DNA of 8,582 nt from an archaeon (GTDB taxonomy: Archaea > Asgardarchaeota > Hermodarchaeia > Hermodarchaeales > Hermodarchaeaceae), in NCBI GenBank assembly GCA_016550425.1, contig JABXGS010000207.1, positions 1-8,582 of the forward strand, given 5' to 3'. The notes under the pieces are model-generated. The model was not told the DNA's origin, did not search any database, and saw only the letters and a list, made by a program, of their open reading frames with translations. Of this stretch, positions 7,019 through 8,582 are shown piece after piece. Position numbers and translations under genes: made by a program. Positions within the stretch are counted from its first letter, which is position 1. Every line of letters begins with the position of its first letter.

Positions 7019-7556
7019 ATAATCCAAAACGGTTCTGGATCTCTTGATAGATTTGAGTGCGATTTTCGGGCTTCAAAGTTAGTAGGGTTACATCTGAACG
7101 GGTTTTCAGTTTTGAAATCGCGGGTATTTTGAGTCGCAGACCAATTGTCCCCAGAACTGGTTTTGTTGAGTTCAACGCTTTCAAAACTGTTGGAAGAAAA
7201 TCAGAGACTGCAAGTTCCATTTTACCAATTTCATCTATTACAATCAAATCCGCTTTTTCTATCGCGGCGTTAATGGCAGCTACTCCGATTTGCTGAATCG
7301 CTTCTAGGTTCACTCTATATCGTCCAACTGAAACCGGGCTTTCAATTTTGACAGAAGCCATAATTAGCTGCTCACCAGAAGCAATATCCTGAATGAAAAA
7401 ACCAACACGCTTCTTTGTAAAATCGCGGAATTCTGGAGTACGAATTCCGCCCACCTTGAAACCTTGTTGTTGGGCTGTTGCTAAAAGGCGGTTAACAAGT
7501 GTGCTTTTACCACAACCGGGAAGACCTGTAACGAGTACGTTCACGTTCTCTAACAT
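7017..7556 (-). CDS. THEP1-type nucleoside-triphosphatase
   Basis: This is a 179-aa P-loop NTPase of the THEP1 (nucleoside-triphosphatase, NTPase_1) family, whose members hydrolyse ATP, GTP and other NTPs in vitro. Walker A is GLPGCGKST at residues 11-19. Walker B is LIVIDEIGKMEL at 104-115, with D108 and E109. Other family marks are KVGGIRTPEFRD near 34-45, VGRYRVN at 77-83 and the late PENR at 163-166. Its length is normal for the family. ATG 7556 follows an AAGGAGAAGGA-like Shine-Dalgarno region lying in the last codons of the upstream dUTPase gene. The 3-nt gap between the genes indicates an operon with coupled translation. The cellular role of THEP1 proteins is not settled; pairing with a dUTPase hints at nucleotide-pool or nucleic-acid metabolism, which is inference. 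Confidence 0.92.
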   Translation of the reverse strand: MLENVNVLVTGLPGCGKSTLVNRLLATAQQQGFKVGGIRTPEFRDFTKKRVGFFIQDIASGEQLIMASVKIESPVSVGRYRVNLEAIQQIGVAAINAAIEKADLIVIDEIGKMELAVSDFLPTVLKALNSTKPVLGTIGLRLKIPAISKLKTRSDVTLLTLKPENRTQIYQEIQNRFGL

Positions 7557-7559
7557 AGT

Positions 7560-8060
7560 CTATCCTTCTCCTTGATACAGACCAGCATACGGTTGAGTTT
7601 CCTGGAGCAACATGAAGAAAACGAGGTGAAGTAATCGGGCATTTGGTTTTATGATGAATCCATGGGGGTTGTAGACTGTGAGAAGTCCGCGAGATCGACC
7701 TTCATATCCCGCGTCCCATACCGCTGATTCGATCGTGACCCCGGAGCGTAATAACGAGGAGCGAGGCCGTCCAATAGCTATCATATTATGCGGAATGCGT
7801 ACTGTTTCATTATACAGAACTAAATATGTGTCTGGTTTCAACTCATACTGATTTTGGTTTAAAGGCAACTCCTCATACGCTGGGATCAGCCGTTGCTTAT
7901 TCGAGAAATCTACAAGCCCCGCTTCTTTAAAGGTGAAGACCTTGTGAAGGGTTAATTCCACACCATTTGGTGAAACCTGAACGTCCTGGTCCTGCATGTT
8001 GGCTACTAGTTGATGTTTTTCTATCAAGTTCAAAAGGGTCTTACGATCAACGACCACCAT
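7560..8060 (-). CDS. dUTPase, archaeal dCTP-deaminase-like family
   Basis: The 166-aa product probably hydrolyses dUTP to dUMP and pyrophosphate, keeping uracil out of DNA and feeding dTMP synthesis. Family marks are VSPNGVELTL at 29-38, GRPRSSLLRSG at 97-107, ESAVWDAGYEGRSRG at 111-125, VYNPHG at 129-134 and a C-terminal YAGLYQGEG, which resembles the substrate-closing tail of dUTPases. In dCTP deaminases the strand after DPGF.G reads TLEL and its Glu is needed for deamination. By eye the matching stretch here is LLTVYN, with no Glu, so dUTPase is favoured over dCTP deaminase. ATG 8060 is supported by GGTGA (8074-8070) 9 nt upstream. It is the first gene of a pair with the THEP1 gene. An automatic pipeline might label it dCTP deaminase. 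Confidence 0.88.
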   Translation of the reverse strand: MVVVDRKTLLNLIEKHQLVANMQDQDVQVSPNGVELTLHKVFTFKEAGLVDFSNKQRLIPAYEELPLNQNQYELKPDTYLVLYNETVRIPHNMIAIGRPRSSLLRSGVTIESAVWDAGYEGRSRGLLTVYNPHGFIIKPNARLLHLVFFMLLQETQPYAGLYQGEG

Positions 8061-8112
8061 TTTGATTCTTCACCTTGCCATGTTTGAATCCTTGAACCCT
8101 TTAAGCTGTCGG

Positions 8113-8120
8113 GTTTATAG
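8113..8120 (-). promoter_or_regulatory. TATA-like box, candidate promoter of the dUTPase-THEP1 operon
   Basis: Read on the minus strand this is CTATAAAC, 53 nt before the dUTPase ATG. A start about 25 nt downstream (near 8090) would leave a leader of about 30 nt containing the GGTGA ribosome site. No BRE is clear. Confidence 0.35.
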
Positions 8121-8191
8121 ACGAATAGGTAACATCTGGTAGATTTCATAACGGAAAGCCTTATCCTGAAGCCATTGTATGAAGTGAGGTC

Positions 8192-8582
8192 ATGGGGAAT
8201 TCTATAAAACCCACAAAACTTATGAAAAAACTCCAAATCATTGCTTGTCCTTTATGTGGAGAACGGCTTCCAGAGGCTTCAAACGGTCCAATTAGTCATT
8301 GTCCACGTTGTGAATTCAATCTCAAACTACTTGATTCTGATAAATCAACACATGTGGTTTCTATAACACCTGCATACATTCCTCAGTTAGTCTATTGGCT
8401 TATTGGTAGCCAAATTATAGGGTCAGGCGTCTTTCTGGTTTTGTTTCTCCTTTTTGCATCTCCCTTCTATTTCGTGGCACCACAAATAGTTGCCCTAATT
8501 CACCTATTGACCATAATTATAGGTGGACTATTTGCTTACACCATTTCCCGCGGAAGAGGCATTTCATTTATTCGAATCGGGC
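8192..8582 (+). CDS. Zinc-ribbon membrane protein, N-terminal part only
   Basis: The frame runs open off the right edge; 130 residues are visible from ATG 8192. Two CxxC pairs, CPLC (C19, C22) and CPRC (C37, C40), spaced by 14 residues, form a zinc-ribbon-like module. A linker follows, then two hydrophobic stretches at about 65-90 and 95-117 that look like membrane helices, with basic residues (SRGRG) after the second. This zinc-ribbon plus membrane-anchor layout is common among uncharacterised archaeal proteins; its function cannot be named. The start is uncertain. ATG 8192 has GAGGT only 1 nt upstream, which is too close, and ATG 8222 has no Shine-Dalgarno sequence; either start keeps the zinc ribbon. 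It is divergent from the dUTPase operon across about 130 bp. Confidence 0.7.
   Translation, partial: MGNSIKPTKLMKKLQIIACPLCGERLPEASNGPISHCPRCEFNLKLLDSDKSTHVVSITPAYIPQLVYWLIGSQIIGSGVFLVLFLLFASPFYFVAPQIVALIHLLTIIIGGLFAYTISRGRGISFIRIG

Noticed and set aside
8201..8209. TCTATAAAA as a plus-strand TATA box for the zinc-ribbon gene
   Set aside because: A start about 25 nt downstream would fall after both candidate ATG codons, so it cannot drive this gene as read.
8030..8236. 68-codon minus-strand frame overlapping the dUTPase start and the divergent promoter region
   Set aside because: It overlaps the well-supported dUTPase start in another frame and resembles no known protein.

Overview
The window is archaeal chromosomal DNA, moderately AT-rich and densely packed. 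Four things point to an archaeon: a Bax1/DUF790 nuclease (a family known as the partner of archaeal XPB helicase); an adjacent pheS-pheT pair of archaeal/eukaryotic domain layout (winged-helix alpha subunit, short beta subunit without the bacterial tRNA-binding and anticodon-binding end domains); an archaeal-type dUTPase of the dCTP-deaminase-like family; and a THEP1-type NTPase. Start sites often carry Shine-Dalgarno sequences of the GAGGT/GGTGA type, and TATA-like boxes occur where promoters are expected. The phylum cannot be fixed from this sequence; an Asgard or other mesophilic lineage is possible but unproven.

Layout. Bases 1-2578 (+): an unrecognised, mostly helical, TPR-like protein whose frame is open to the left edge, followed closely by Bax1, probably as one operon. 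Bases 2579-2794: a 216-bp spacer with a T-run, a TATA-like box and a strong ribosome binding site. Bases 2795-6017 (+): pheS and pheT, 13 nt apart and probably translationally coupled. Bases 6018-6137: a leader with two small hairpins. Bases 6138-6998 (+): an orphan protein with about eight membrane segments. A 10-bp perfect hairpin at 6983-7006 closes it and separates it from the convergent minus-strand pair. Bases 7017-8060 (-): dUTPase (first) and THEP1 NTPase (second), 3 nt apart. Bases 8061-8191: a divergent promoter region. Bases 8192-8582 (+): the start of a zinc-ribbon membrane protein cut by the window edge.

How the genes fit together. PheS and PheT form the phenylalanyl-tRNA synthetase. 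Bax1 is a DNA-repair nuclease, and its upstream neighbour is the most obvious candidate for an undescribed partner because the two genes are tightly spaced. The dUTPase keeps uracil out of DNA by removing dUTP, and the THEP1 NTPase is co-transcribed with it; this suggests, but does not prove, a shared role in nucleotide metabolism. I see no CRISPR array, mobile element, tRNA, rRNA or clear defence system. The window is largely a housekeeping region; its less familiar parts are the gene before bax1 and the two membrane proteins.
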